Positions 54,244 through 63,363 of a stretch of 64,000 bases of DNA are shown here, one piece after another. The first letter of the stretch is position 1, and each line of letters opens with the position of its first letter. Origin of the DNA: Streptomyces radiopugnans. Lineage in GTDB: Bacteria > Actinomycetota > Actinomycetes > Streptomycetales > Streptomycetaceae. Both the position numbers and the translations under genes were made by a program. A model generated the notes under the pieces. The model saw nothing but the letters and a program-made list of their open reading frames with translations, was not told where the DNA came from and did no database searches. The DNA is taken from assembly GCF_900110735.1 (NCBI RefSeq), contig NZ_FOET01000017.1:1-64000 (forward strand), in the 5' to 3' direction.

Positions 54244-55608
54244 ATGCACCGTGCGTTGTGTCCGGTCGAGAAGCTGTACGTCGGACAGCGAAGCAGAGCG
54301 GTGCTCTCCTGCACCCTGCGCGGACAGGTCGACGCCGGGGCGCTGTCCGCTGCGTTCGACGCCGTCGCGCAGACCCACCCGACGCTGCGCGCGCGTATCG
54401 CGCCGGACGGCCAGGGCTTCGCGCTGCATCTCCTCACCGAGGACGAACGGCCCCGGCTGATCACCCGCACCGGCGGCGAGGAGGCCTACGCGGCGGAGTT
54501 GAACACTCCCCTGCCGGTCGGAGGCCCGCTCAGCCGCGCGGTCCTGGTGAGCGCGCCGGAGGGCGACCGCCATCTGTTCGTCCTCGTCGTGGACCACACG
54601 GTCACGGACGGGCACAGCAGCATCGCCGTGCACAACACCCTCTGGGATCACTACCGGGCCCTGGTCGAGGGCGGTGCGGACAAGGGGGAAGCGGCCGCGG
54701 CCGGCTCGGCCGCCGGCGTCCCCGGGGACAGCGCGGACTCCCCCGGCTGGCCGCGGCCCGTCAGCCGGCTGCTGCCCGACGCCGACCCGGCGGCCACCGC
54801 CGCCTACCTGGAGCGACGCGTCGAGGAGGTGCGTCGGTACCCCGTCCAGCTCGTGCCCTACGACGTGCCGCGTCCGGCCGGCACCGGCGCCCGGCCGGGC
54901 GCGGAACCGGCCGGCGACGGACACATCGAGGTGTGCCGGCTGACCCTCGACGAGGAGCGCACCACCCGGCTGCGGCGGACTGCGCGCGGGGCGGGTCTGT
55001 CCGTGCACTCCCTCGTCGCCGCCTCGCTGCTCACGACGGCACGGCGTCGCCTGGAGGGCGACGGCCCCCGCACACTCGGCTGCCTGTCCCCCGTGGACCT
55101 GCGGTCCCGGCTGTCCCCGCCGCTTCCCGCTTCGGTCATGGTCCCGGCCGTCACCACCCACCTGCAGACCGTCGATGTCGCCACGGACACCGACCCGACG
55201 GCGCTGGCGCGCACCGTCCACATCCGGCTGCGCGACTTCATCGCCCGCGCGGACCAATATCACGAGATGCGGATCACGCCGGAGATCCCCCGGAACCCGG
55301 CCCTGCAACTGGCCACCGTGATCGCCACGAACATGGGCGTCGTCCCCGGTCCCCGGCTGCCGGCCGGACTGCACGCCACCGACGTCCGGCTGGTGCCCGC
55401 CCGTGAGGACTACTTCCCGCAGGCGGGCCGCAGTCCCGTCATGGCGTGCGTGGTCTCCTTCGGGGGGCGGCTCGCCATCGAGTTCCCGCACTTCACCGCC
55501 TGCTTCAGCCCTTCCTTCATGCGGGCTTTCCGCGACGACGTCCTCACCGGGCTCCTCGCCTTCACGGACGTCTCCGAGCCCCTGCCCGCGCCCGCGAACG
55601 CCCGGTGA
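54244..55608 (+). CDS. antB: AntB, condensation-fold acyltransferase (C8 ester)
   Basis: A 454-aa protein. ATG 54244 follows GGAAAGAAGG; the open frame upstream to 54142 lacks homology. It has the fold of NRPS condensation/PapA-type acyltransferases: CPVEKLYVGQRS at the start, the active-site HxxxDG as VVDHTVTDGHSSI (~120), and LGCLSPVDLRSRLSP and ACVVSFGGRLAIEFPHFTAC in the C-terminal half. AntB is known as the promiscuous acyltransferase that esterifies the C8 hydroxyl of antimycins with acyl-CoAs. First gene of antBA, divergent from antC. Confidence 0.92.
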   Translation: MHRALCPVEKLYVGQRSRAVLSCTLRGQVDAGALSAAFDAVAQTHPTLRARIAPDGQGFALHLLTEDERPRLITRTGGEEAYAAELNTPLPVGGPLSRAVLVSAPEGDRHLFVLVVDHTVTDGHSSIAVHNTLWDHYRALVEGGADKGEAAAAGSAAGVPGDSADSPGWPRPVSRLLPDADPAATAAYLERRVEEVRRYPVQLVPYDVPRPAGTGARPGAEPAGDGHIEVCRLTLDEERTTRLRRTARGAGLSVHSLVAASLLTTARRRLEGDGPRTLGCLSPVDLRSRLSPPLPASVMVPAVTTHLQTVDVATDTDPTALARTVHIRLRDFIARADQYHEMRITPEIPRNPALQLATVIATNMGVVPGPRLPAGLHATDVRLVPAREDYFPQAGRSPVMACVVSFGGRLAIEFPHFTACFSPSFMRAFRDDVLTGLLAFTDVSEPLPAPANAR

Positions 55609-55670
55609 GGACGGCCACCCCGGCCCACCGCGCCCGACCGCATCGGCTGCCATAAGGAGCACTCCCCCAC

Positions 55671-56189
55671 ATGAGCACCGTCAGCCATATCCCCACCCCC
55701 CTTGCGCTGCTGCCCCGAGCCCAGTCGGGCGACGAGCAGGCGATGAACCACCTGCTGACCGAGATCACGCCGTACGTCGCCCGCCTCTGCCGATCCGTCA
55801 CCCACGACGACGGCGCCGACGCCACCCAGGAGGCGCTCCTCGCCGTCTACCGCGGTCTGCGCACCCTGCGCGAGCCGGCCGCGTTCTACGGCTGGGTGCG
55901 TGCGGTGACGCTCCGCGAGGCCGTCCGCACCGCGAAACGCGCGGGTGACGAAGGAACCTACGTGCAGGTCGACCCGGGCCAGGAGGCCAACCCGCTGGAC
56001 GCCGTGCACATCAGCGACGTACTGGAACGACTCTCCACCTCCCACCGGCAGGTGCTCACCCTGCGCGCCTACGGGCTCAACGAGGAGGAGATGGCGCGGG
56101 TCCTCTCCCTGCCGATAGGGACGGTCCGGTCCCGTCTGCACCGGGCCCGCTGCCGGTTCCGGGAGGCCTGGCTGCCCTCGGCCGCCTAG
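55671..56189 (+). CDS. antA: AntA, orphan ECF sigma factor of the antimycin cluster
   Basis: A 172-aa sigma factor from ATG 55671 (AAGGAG upstream), 62 bp after antB. Region 2 reads LLPRAQSGDEQAMNHLL and ATQEALLAVYRGLRTLREPA with FYGWVRAVTLRE. Region 4 has LSTSHRQVLTLRAYGLNEEE and LPIGTVRSRLHRARCRF. No anti-sigma gene is adjacent. AntA directs transcription of antGF and antHIJKLMNO in studied strains and is removed by ClpXP through a C-terminal Ala-Ala; this protein ends in LPSAA, so that degron is preserved. Confidence 0.93.
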   Translation: MSTVSHIPTPLALLPRAQSGDEQAMNHLLTEITPYVARLCRSVTHDDGADATQEALLAVYRGLRTLREPAAFYGWVRAVTLREAVRTAKRAGDEGTYVQVDPGQEANPLDAVHISDVLERLSTSHRQVLTLRAYGLNEEEMARVLSLPIGTVRSRLHRARCRFREAWLPSAA

Positions 56190-56228
56190 TCCGTACCGGC
56201 CGGGCCCGGCCGGTGCAGGCCACCGGTG

Positions 56229-56272
56229 CCGAGGCGGCTGCCGGCGGTGCACACCGTCGGCAGCCGCCTCGG
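56229..56272. terminator. bidirectional terminator between antA and the PAS-LuxR gene
   Basis: Two 21-nt arms with a 2-nt loop form a stem that is perfect except for one G-U pair. It lies between the convergent antA and PAS-LuxR genes (stops at 56189 and 56290) and should terminate both. Confidence 0.85.
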
Positions 56273-56289
56273 AGGGGACCACGAAGCGG

Positions 56290-56991
56290 CTACTCGACGA
56301 AATCCGGCAGGACGCACGGTGGCCACTGCCCCATGGCGAACATGCCCAGCCCATGGGCGCGCGCCACGAGCGCGGGGCGGTTGGGAGCGTCGAACCTGCG
56401 CAGCAGCCGCCCCACCCGGTATTCGACTCCCTGACGGCTCATGTAGAGGCGGCTGGCCAACTGCACCGTCGATGCGCCGCCCGCCACTCCTTCGAGTACG
56501 CGCGCGTCGATTTCGCTGAGTGTCTGCAGGCCGCTGGGCTCCGCCGGATCGGCGTCCCCGATGTGGCGGAGCAGGATGACCAGTCCGGCCGGACCGTCGG
56601 GGCCGGCGACCGCTATGGCCGTGAGGTTCGCGGAGAAGGTCCGGCCGGCACCGTCCCGGCCGGTCACCCGCTCCGTGAACCGGTTCGACCGGCCTTCGGT
56701 GAGATCGGTGAACCGGCGCCGCAGGCTCGCGGGCGGCGGTGCGAGGAGGAGGTCGCAGAGGTCACGGCCGCAGATCGCGCCCGGACTCAGGCCGAACGCC
56801 CCGGCGAATTCCTCCTCCGCGGCGGCGACGGTGGTGCCCCGGGTGGAGGCGTGGGTCGTGTAGGTGCGACGCCGTCGGCTGTCACGGGCGTCCTGCGGCA
56901 CGGCTTGGGCGGCGGAGTCAGCGGCTGCCTTTCGGGGGCCGGGGGAGGAAAGGGAAGAGGGGAAGGAGGCGGTGCTGCTCGTGGTGGCCAC
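56290..56991 (-). CDS. PAS-LuxR family transcriptional regulator
   Basis: A 233-aa protein from GTG 56991 with GAAGGGCG upstream. A PAS-like domain at ~50-155 (EFAGAFGLSPGAICGRDLCD, GAGRTFSANLTAIAVAG, LVILLRHIGD) is followed by a LuxR helix-turn-helix at ~165-225 (LSEIDARVLEGVAGGASTVQ, LASRLYMSRQGVEYRVGRLL). This is the PimM/FscRI architecture of activators that bind CTVGGGAWWTCCCBAG boxes in antifungal polyene and antimycin clusters. It converges on antA, and box-like sequences lie in the antC/antB region, so it is a candidate local activator. The N-terminal 45 residues are Ser/Ala/Arg-rich. Confidence 0.88.
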   Translation of the reverse strand: MATTSSTASFPSSLSSPGPRKAAADSAAQAVPQDARDSRRRRTYTTHASTRGTTVAAAEEEFAGAFGLSPGAICGRDLCDLLLAPPPASLRRRFTDLTEGRSNRFTERVTGRDGAGRTFSANLTAIAVAGPDGPAGLVILLRHIGDADPAEPSGLQTLSEIDARVLEGVAGGASTVQLASRLYMSRQGVEYRVGRLLRRFDAPNRPALVARAHGLGMFAMGQWPPCVLPDFVE

Positions 56992-57109
56992 AGACGTAGC
57001 GCCCTTCTGTGCGCGTGGGGGGCTGGGATCGCGTCACGACCATCGGATAACGTTGTCAGGGCTCTTCGTCCCTCGGGTTGCCCGCTTGAGGTCCTCAGGA
57101 GGCACCACC

Positions 57110-57217
57110 ATGCCCGTGTGGACTGCCGGAGCGGCCGCCGCGACCGCGGAAGCGTCTGTCAACACCTCCGGATCCAGACGCGACTGTCGCGACCAGCCGT
57201 GTGGTCGACCTCCATAA
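57110..57217 (+). CDS. short ORF with strong ribosome-binding site
   Basis: ATG 57110 follows CAGGAGGCACCACC, an excellent site, and the frame ends at TAA 57215-57217 (35 codons). The peptide is Ala-rich in its first half (WTAGAAAATAEAS) and ends RRDCRDQPCGRPP with two Cys. It lies in the 565-bp divergent region between the PAS-LuxR and XRE genes. It could be a leader peptide, a small secreted or modified peptide, or chance. Confidence 0.35.
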   Translation: MPVWTAGAAAATAEASVNTSGSRRDCRDQPCGRPP

Positions 57218-57473
57218 CGAGCCCGAATGGGCGCGAGGGGGCACGGAAACCTCCGGAGACGAGGGGCGAGGTCGCATCAGGTCGGCAGCACTTTGCAGGC
57301 TAAAGCCGGGCAACGTCCTTGGCAAGGGTTTGCCTGATGAGACCGGCGCATTGCCAAATCTTTTTATCCGGGCCTTATTTCGGACGGCCGCAACCAACTC
57401 CCGAGGGACCGGAAAGGTAACGGGCAGGGGAAAAACCGGCAAATTACCTGGATGTCTCGCGGTTGCAACTGTG

Positions 57474-57502
57474 TTGCCCCCACCGTCGGCGGTTCATAAA
57501 AT
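57474..57502 (+). promoter_or_regulatory. sigma-70-type promoter of the XRE gene
   Basis: TTGCCC (57474-57479), a 17-bp spacer and TAAAAT (57497-57502) match a housekeeping -35/-10 pair. Start of transcription would be near 57509, leaving a leader of ~50 nt before GTG 57557. The region is notably AT-richer than its surroundings. Confidence 0.5.
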
Positions 57503-57556
57503 ACGGACAACTTCCGCACGCCGCCCGCGAAACACGTGGAAGGGAGCGGACTCACG

Positions 57557-58849
57557 GTGACCTCAGAGGATCAGAGGGTGGGAATGCTCGGGCAGCCGCA
57601 CTTCGGGCGACGGCTGAGGAAGCTCAGACTCGAACGAGGGCTGAGCCAGGCGGCGGTCGTCGGCGAGGGCATGTCGACGGGGTACCTGTCACGGCTGGAG
57701 TCCGGTGAACGCCGGCCCACCCCGCGCGCCGTCACCTACCTCGCCCAGCGGCTCGGCGTCGATGTGTCCGCGCTGAGCGAGCCGTTGGGCGGCGGTTCCC
57801 TCGGTCACGCGCTCGCCGCCGCATCCTCGGCGCCACCCGGCGCGGACAGCACCGTCGGCCTGCTCCGCGCGCTGCGGGACGACGAGCGCGCCGAACCCAC
57901 CGACCGCTGGCACGCGCTGTGGCTGCTCAGCCGCGTCGACAACAGCAACGGCGACCACGAGAGGGAGCGCGGCCGACTCCGCGAGCTCATCGAGTTGAGC
58001 GAGTTCCTGGCGGCACCGGAACTGCGGGCGAGGACGAACATCCAGTACGCGCGCTGCCTTCGGGCCCTGGGCGACCTGCGCACGGCGGAGTCGGCGGCCG
58101 TGACCGCGCTGGCGATCGCCCGCGAGGAAGACCTGCAGGTGGCCGACACCATGGCCGCGCTCGTGGTGCTGATCGGCGTCGAGACCGAAATGGGCCGACT
58201 CGACGCGGCCGACCGGTACGTCCACGAACTGGAGCGGGACCTGCTTCCCGCGGCCACGGCCTCCCAGACGGCCGAGGCCCTGTGGGCCGCGTCCCTGGTC
58301 AGTCACCGCCAAGGTGACCACGCCACCGCACAGAACCGCCTGGAGACGGCACTGAGCCTGCTCCGGAGCCGGGACGACCTGGCCTTGTGGACACGCCTTC
58401 GCACCGCTGCGACCGCCGCCGCGCTCGAGATGTCACCACCTCGGCTGGAGGCGGCCCGGCGCTGGCTGGACGAGGCCGAGGCGGCCATCGAACTGACCGG
58501 CACACCCTTACAGGTGCAGGAGTTGCGCGCGTTACGCGCCCATCTGGCCTTCCACCAGGGAGAACTGGACGAGGCCCGGGCGCTGTGCCGCGCCCTGCTG
58601 TCCGACGACGGACTGCGACTGCCCTACCGGGACCGGGCACGGCTGCTCGTCCTCGAAGGCCGGCTGACCATCCTGGACGGGCGCGTCGACGAGGGCATCA
58701 CGACCCTGGAACAGCTCGGTCACCAGGCCGCGGGCTCGAGGAACCTGGACCTGGCAGCCCACGTCTGGCAGTCCCTGGCGACGACGCTGGCCCAGGTGTG
58801 CGTACCGGCGGCGCGCGGCGCGGTGGAATCCGTCCGCAGCCGTCCGTGA
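57557..58849 (+). CDS. XRE-family regulator with TPR-like C-terminal domain; two TTA codons
   Basis: A 430-aa protein. GTG 57557 is chosen because GGAAGGGAG lies 10 nt upstream; an in-frame GTG at 57536 overlaps that site. The N-terminal helix-turn-helix (~10-75) reads FGRRLRKLRLERGLSQAAVV and MSTGYLSRLESGERRPTPRA. The remaining ~330 residues are helical TPR-like repeats, as in peptide- or stress-sensing XRE regulators of Streptomyces (compare RRNPP-type architecture). Leu codons at 58508-58510 and 58532-58534 (residues 318 and 326) are TTA, so translation should need bldA tRNA. It is transcribed away from the PAS-LuxR gene. Target genes are unknown. Confidence 0.85.
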   Translation: MTSEDQRVGMLGQPHFGRRLRKLRLERGLSQAAVVGEGMSTGYLSRLESGERRPTPRAVTYLAQRLGVDVSALSEPLGGGSLGHALAAASSAPPGADSTVGLLRALRDDERAEPTDRWHALWLLSRVDNSNGDHERERGRLRELIELSEFLAAPELRARTNIQYARCLRALGDLRTAESAAVTALAIAREEDLQVADTMAALVVLIGVETEMGRLDAADRYVHELERDLLPAATASQTAEALWAASLVSHRQGDHATAQNRLETALSLLRSRDDLALWTRLRTAATAAALEMSPPRLEAARRWLDEAEAAIELTGTPLQVQELRALRAHLAFHQGELDEARALCRALLSDDGLRLPYRDRARLLVLEGRLTILDGRVDEGITTLEQLGHQAAGSRNLDLAAHVWQSLATTLAQVCVPAARGAVESVRSRP

Positions 58850-59093
58850 CCGGTCGCGCCTTGGCGCGTGCGTCCCGGTGCGTCGGCTCCGGATCCGCGG
58901 TGATGGGGGCCGGGTCGCCGGGCCGATGCCGGAGGTGACGCCTCCGCACGTGACGAGGCCGCCGTCGTCGAGGGCCCCGGCCCGCGGCCACGCGTCCGCC
59001 CTGCGCCCGCAGGTCGTCCAGGGCGATGTGGTGCATGCTGCAGGGGCGCCCGGCGGTGAGACCGGCGGCGGACAGGCGAGGAGCCGGCCGAGC

Positions 59094-59590
59094 GGGTGAT
59101 CGACTCCAACTGGGACTGCCCCTGGCCGCTGAACTGGCAAAGGAACTGAGCCGTGCTCCGCGACCTGGTCGCGGAGGATGGTCCCGATGTCCTTGACGAG
59201 ATCCACCCCGACGTCACAGTCAACGGCGATGATCTCGGCACATGGCTCGAGCGGCAGCAGCGCGGCTGGAACCTCCTCACCGAGGCGCAGCAGGAACGCC
59301 TCGCCCGGCTGGGCCCGAGACCCGCCCAGCACCCCGTCCCTTCCTCAGCCGGGGCAGGCACGGCCAAGCGCACGGGAAAGCCCTCAGCGGCCTTCCAATG
59401 CGGCATCACAGCCCTCACCCATTCGCCTGCCGGCTCCTGGCAGACAGGCCCGGAGAGAATGCCGGCGTGGTCGGCAGGGCGGATCCGGCCGGGCCCGAAC
59501 TTCTGCGCGTCCATGCCCGGCAGCATCCCAGCCATCACCGACACCCACGCCCCCGCATCGAGGCGGGGACGGGGTGGTGTCGGATAGAGC
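59094..59590 (+). pseudogene. helicase-associated domain fragment with internal stop
   Basis: The frame reads RVIDSNWDCPWPLNWQRN, then TGA at 59147-59149, then VLRDLVAEDGP, PDVTVNGDDLGTWLERQQRG and LLTEAQQERLARLG. This is one repeat of the helicase-associated domain (PF03457-like) found at the C terminus of large Streptomyces helicases. After about residue 55 of the second part the sequence is no longer recognisable. The helicase core is absent. Confidence 0.55.
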
Positions 59591-59745
59591 AGTGAGGACA
59601 TCGGCCCCCGGCTCGCCCGGCAACGCATCCGATGGCAGCATCGCGCCGGCGGGCAACACGAGCGCCTGGCCACCTCCGTACGCTGCCGGTCACGGCTCCC
59701 CGCCCCGGGGCGTTACAGACGATCCGGTCGGCTGACCCGCTTGTA

Positions 59746-60847
59746 AGTGAGCGTTTGGTTCTCGGTTGTCCGTTTGGTTTGTGGTTCAGGTGCCGCGCCA
59801 GTTGGGGGTGGCTTCGCCGGTGAGGCGGCGGCTCATGAGGTCGATGGCCGCTATTTGGATCATGGCTTCGGAGCGGGCGGGCAGGGTTTCGTAGTCGCGG
59901 GCCAGGCGGCGGTGGTGCATGAGCCAGCCCAGGGTGCGTTCGATGACCCAGCGGCGGGGCTGGACGGTGAAGGTGCGGCTGGGGGCGGTGCGGTGGACGA
60001 CTTCGAGGTCGATGCCGCGGGTGGCGGCGTGCTCGACGACGGTGTTCTTGTAGCCGGCGTCGGCCCAGGCCTTGGTGATGCTGCGGTGGTGGGTGGCGAG
60101 GTGGTCGAGCAGGTGGCCGCCTGCGGTGGAGTCGTGGACGCCGGCGGCGGTGACGAGCACGGTCAGAAGCAGGCCGAGGGTGTCGGTGGCGAGGTGGCGT
60201 TTGCGTACGGCGATCTTCTTGGCCGCGTCGAAGCCCTGGTCGGCGAGGTGGACGGTGGCGGAGGTCTTGACGGTCTGGGAGCCGGCAGGCAGGCGCTGGG
60301 CTCGGTGTTGCGGCCTTCGGCCTCGCGGGCCAGGCGGCACAGCAGGCCGGTGAGCCGGTCGAAGACGCCGTCGGCTTCCCACTTGGCGAAGTAGCCGTAG
60401 ACGCTCTGCCAGGGCGGGAAGTCGTGGGGGAGGTAGCGCCAGGGGATGCCGGTGCGGTCGACGTAGAGGATGGCGTCCATCAGGTCGCGCAGGTCGTGGG
60501 TGGGGCGGCGGATGCCGGCCCGGGCCGCTCGCCAGGCTTCCAGGGTGGGGCGGATCAGCTCCCACCGGGCGTCGGACAGGTCGCTGGGATAGCGTCGTCG
60601 CGGCTGCATACTGCCGGGATACGGCAGGGCTTCGTCGGTGGGCAGGGCGCACGGGATGTGGTGGAGGCATCGGGGCGAGCTGGGGCATCGCTAAATGAGA
60701 CGGCGCACTCCCGGGCAAAGGATCACGCCCGGCGGGTGACCACTCAGCGCTGTTGGTGGCATATCAACGCAAACCGGGTACAGTCCACCGAAGAGTCGAT
60801 CGGTGAAACCGCAGCAAAGCCTGCGATATGCGAACCAAACGCTCACT
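59746..60847. mobile_element. IS5-type (IS427-like) element with perfect ends and TA duplication
   Basis: The 16-bp terminal inverted repeats AGTGAGCGTTTGGTTC (59746-59761) and its complement (60832-60847) are identical, flanked on both sides by TA (59744-59745 and 60848-60849). The element is 1102 bp and encodes a two-frame transposase on the minus strand. A truncated relative ends at 8758-8803. Confidence 0.85.
59786..60609 (-). pseudogene. two-frame IS5-type transposase, first Asp apparently lost
   Basis: The first frame (60609 to about 60300) reads YPSDLSDARWELIRPTLEAW, DAILYVDRTGIPWRYLPHDF and LAREAEGRNTEPSAC. The second continues SQTVKTSATVHLADQGFDAA, TKAWADAGYKNTVVEHAA (Asp) and QPRRWVIERTLGWLMHHRR (Glu). 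Many relatives make the product by programmed frameshifting. Here, at the junction, the usual IDSQSVKT is replaced by AGSQTVKT, so the first catalytic Asp is missing, and a one-base loss is as likely as programmed shifting. Ends are perfect, so the element is recent. Confidence 0.75.
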
Positions 60848-60911
60848 TAGGTCTTGCTCCGCGCCGCCGGCGCCAACCTGGCGGCCGCCCACACCGGCGG
60901 ACGGGGCGACG

Positions 60912-61517
60912 TCACGCAGGGACGCCGAGCGGCGGATGCTCGAGCACGCGGGGCTTGTACTCGACCAGTTGGATGCGGCCGTCGAAGGTACGGTGCTCGA
61001 TCATCTCGAGGGCAACGTCCGGATAACCGTCGTAGATGCGTTCTTCGCCCGTGGCCCCGGTGATCACCGGGAACATCACGACCCGGAAGCGGTCGACGAG
61101 TCCGGCACGCAGCAGGGACCGGCACAGGCTGAGGCTGCCGATCGTGCTGAGGAGCCCCGAGCCACTCGACTTCATGGCGCGGACCGCCTCGACGGCGTCG
61201 TCGCGGACGAGCGTGGAGTTGGCCCACGTCAGTGGCTCCTCGAGTGAGGAGGAGAACACCACCTTGGGCGCTTGCGTGAGCTCGTCGACGGACGCCTCTT
61301 CCTCGGGCCTGAACTCGTTTTGGCCATTCGGGACCTCGCCTGCGGCGAAGCCCGACATCAGGCGGTAGGTGTTCGCTCCCATCAGGTAGGTGGCCTCGGG
61401 CTGCTCGCCGAGCCATGCGAGGTACTCCGGACCCTCGAGGCCCCAGAACCCGGGCCATCCCTCTCCCGATGCGTAGCCGTCGAGGGTGGTGATGAAGTCG
61501 ATGAGAAGCTCCGACAT
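60912..61517 (-). CDS. RibD C-terminal / dihydrofolate reductase-like protein
   Basis: A 201-aa protein from ATG 61517 with AAAGGACACC upstream. It shows the RibD_C/DHFR-like pattern: LLIDFITTLDGYASG, EATYLMGANTYRLMSGFA, PKVVFSSSLEEPLTWANSTL, LLSTIGSLSLCRSLLRAGLV and FRVVMFPVITGATGEERIYD. Such stand-alone proteins bind NADPH and reduce unidentified substrates; they are not the folate enzyme. Intact and isolated between an IS and a broken NACHT gene. Confidence 0.88.
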   Translation of the reverse strand: MSELLIDFITTLDGYASGEGWPGFWGLEGPEYLAWLGEQPEATYLMGANTYRLMSGFAAGEVPNGQNEFRPEEEASVDELTQAPKVVFSSSLEEPLTWANSTLVRDDAVEAVRAMKSSGSGLLSTIGSLSLCRSLLRAGLVDRFRVVMFPVITGATGEERIYDGYPDVALEMIEHRTFDGRIQLVEYKPRVLEHPPLGVPA

Positions 61518-61675
61518 GGCGGTGTCCTTTCCTGGGGTGCCACGAGCTTGGACCGGCCGGAAGCCACAAACTCATCGGCCGCGCTGCGGAGTGACGAGAA
61601 AACCCATGACGCTGCAGCCGGTCAGGTCGGCGGAGCGGCACTGCTTCGGAGGGCGTGGAGTCCTACATGATTGCA

Positions 61676-62812
61676 CTATGCACGCAGTCGGGTAATGATC
61701 TCCACGCGATTCCGGAACCTGAAGCCGCCCTGAGGGGCGCGGAGGCGGGGGTTGTAGGTGGTACGGGCCAAAAACAGGCCCAACGGGGTGCTCAGCGCCT
61801 GCCCGACGGGGGTGTCGGTGCCCATCTGTGCGATCACGGCAGCCCAGCGGCCGGCGGTGGTGTGGTCGCCGCCTGCGTCGCGGTGCAGACAGACGGCCGC
61901 CTGCCGCGGGTCCAGCGGCTGCAGGTGGATGCCAGCGGCGCCGTTGAGCCGCACGGGGACGCCGGGTCACCGCACGGCATCGCGGTAGGTACCCGGCCGG
62001 CCGGCACCAGAGGCTGTTTGGCAGGCAGGGCCCGGTCGAGGGCATCCAGAGCCGTCGGGTGCAGGGCAGGGGGAGTTCGTCGAAACCGTCCGGCAGCGGC
62101 AGGATGAGCCGGGCATCCAGCAGGGCCCGGGCCAGATCGACCGCCTCTGCCCCGGCCACGGCCGTCGGGATGGAGCCGCGCAGGCCGGGGTGGTCTCGGC
62201 GCAGTTGCTCGGCCAGCCAGTCCTCCAGTGGTCGGCGGGGATCCCGGGAGGCCAGGGAGAACAACACCGGTACCGGTCCACCGACGATCCGCTGTGCGTC
62301 CAGGTCCTGCAGCAGGCGGACGAGGAGCATCGTCTTGCCGGACCCGGGTTCACCCAGGACCACCAGGCGACGGGTGGGCACACGCCGGGCGAACGCCTCG
62401 CCGATCTGCGCATCCGAGCCCGCCAGACCCGCGGCATCCGCAGGCCACCGGGCGGGGTCTCCCGATGGGCCTCCGGGTCAGGCCCGGGCCACCTGGGTCA
62501 GCAGGCTCCAGGGCTCTACCGGATCGGCGTCGGCGGCGCACCAGGCGACCGGCAGCGGATAGGGGTCGTTCATCCGGCGAACCGCCGCCTCCTCATCCCA
62601 CTGCTTGCGCACCGCCTGCGCCAACCGGTCGGCGACCGTGCCGAGATCCATGGCGGTGGTCTCGGCCCGATCGTGGGAGAAGGCTTTCCAGACCAGGTAG
62701 GCCGGGGCCAGGGCGGGCGGCAGCGCGACGACTGTCGCGGCCCGGCTGGAAGTACCAGGCCGCCGCCAGTGCCCCGCCCACCCCCAGAGCCCACAGCAGC
62801 AGGTACCGCACT
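61676..62812 (-). pseudogene. NACHT NTPase with N-terminal helix, several frame breaks
   Basis: Read with shifts, the minus strand encodes an N-terminal membrane helix (YLLLWALGVGGALAAAWYFQ), a helical region ending in NDPYPLPVAWCAADAD and EPWSLLTQVARA followed by a stop, then Walker A in RRLVVLGEPGSGKTMLLVRL, Walker B-like LPDGFDELP, and a last frame with AAGIHLQPLDPRQAAVCLHR and TDTPVGQALSTPLGLFLART. This is a Streptomyces NACHT protein, a class used as sensors in conflict and defence. At least one stop and two frameshifts break it, and the downstream effector part is missing. Confidence 0.65.
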
Positions 62813-63363
62813 TTGACACTTCCCCGGTCCCCGGCCCATTCCCCCACGGTTCACAGTCGGCCATCCTCCCGCGCCTCGTCCCACAAGGTTGCCGTTCCCG
62901 GCCAGGACTGCCCGCCGACGGGCCACAGCCGTGTGGAAGGCCAGGGCGCCGGTGAGGATCAGACGAACCGACCGGTTCGGACGGTGGATGCCAGGGGCGA
63001 ACGCCACAGCGATCAGGACGGCGGCACCACCGGCGACGGTCGGCACGAACCGCCCACCGCCTCCCCCGCCGCCGCACCCCGGAGCACCACCATGGCCACG
63101 AGGAACGTCGGCCAGAGCAGTGACATCACGCCGAGCACCCACAGCGCCCGGGCCAGAGGGACGATGCCGGCCCACTGCAGGCGCTGCACCGGTAGGGCGC
63201 GCCCAGCCCGGAGTGGCTCGTAGGGATTCCCTGCGCGGTGGTGCCGCCCTGTTCACCGGCGAGGAGACCACGGCGGGTAGCCGGCCGGGAACCGAGGAGA
63301 GCACAGACTCCTTGTGGGCCCCGGCTCCCCACCGCACCACCGCCCCGGTCTGCCACCGCGAAC
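62813..63363. other. no supported gene
   Basis: Upstream of the broken NACHT gene. Minus-strand frames contain hydrophobic runs (for example AAVLIAVAFAPGI), but no start, ribosome-binding site or family match is convincing. Possibly remains of a small membrane protein. Confidence 0.4.

Noticed and set aside
58855..58868. Terminator after the XRE gene
   Set aside because: CGCGCC-TT-GGCGCG is only a 6-bp stem with a 2-nt loop, common by chance at this GC content.
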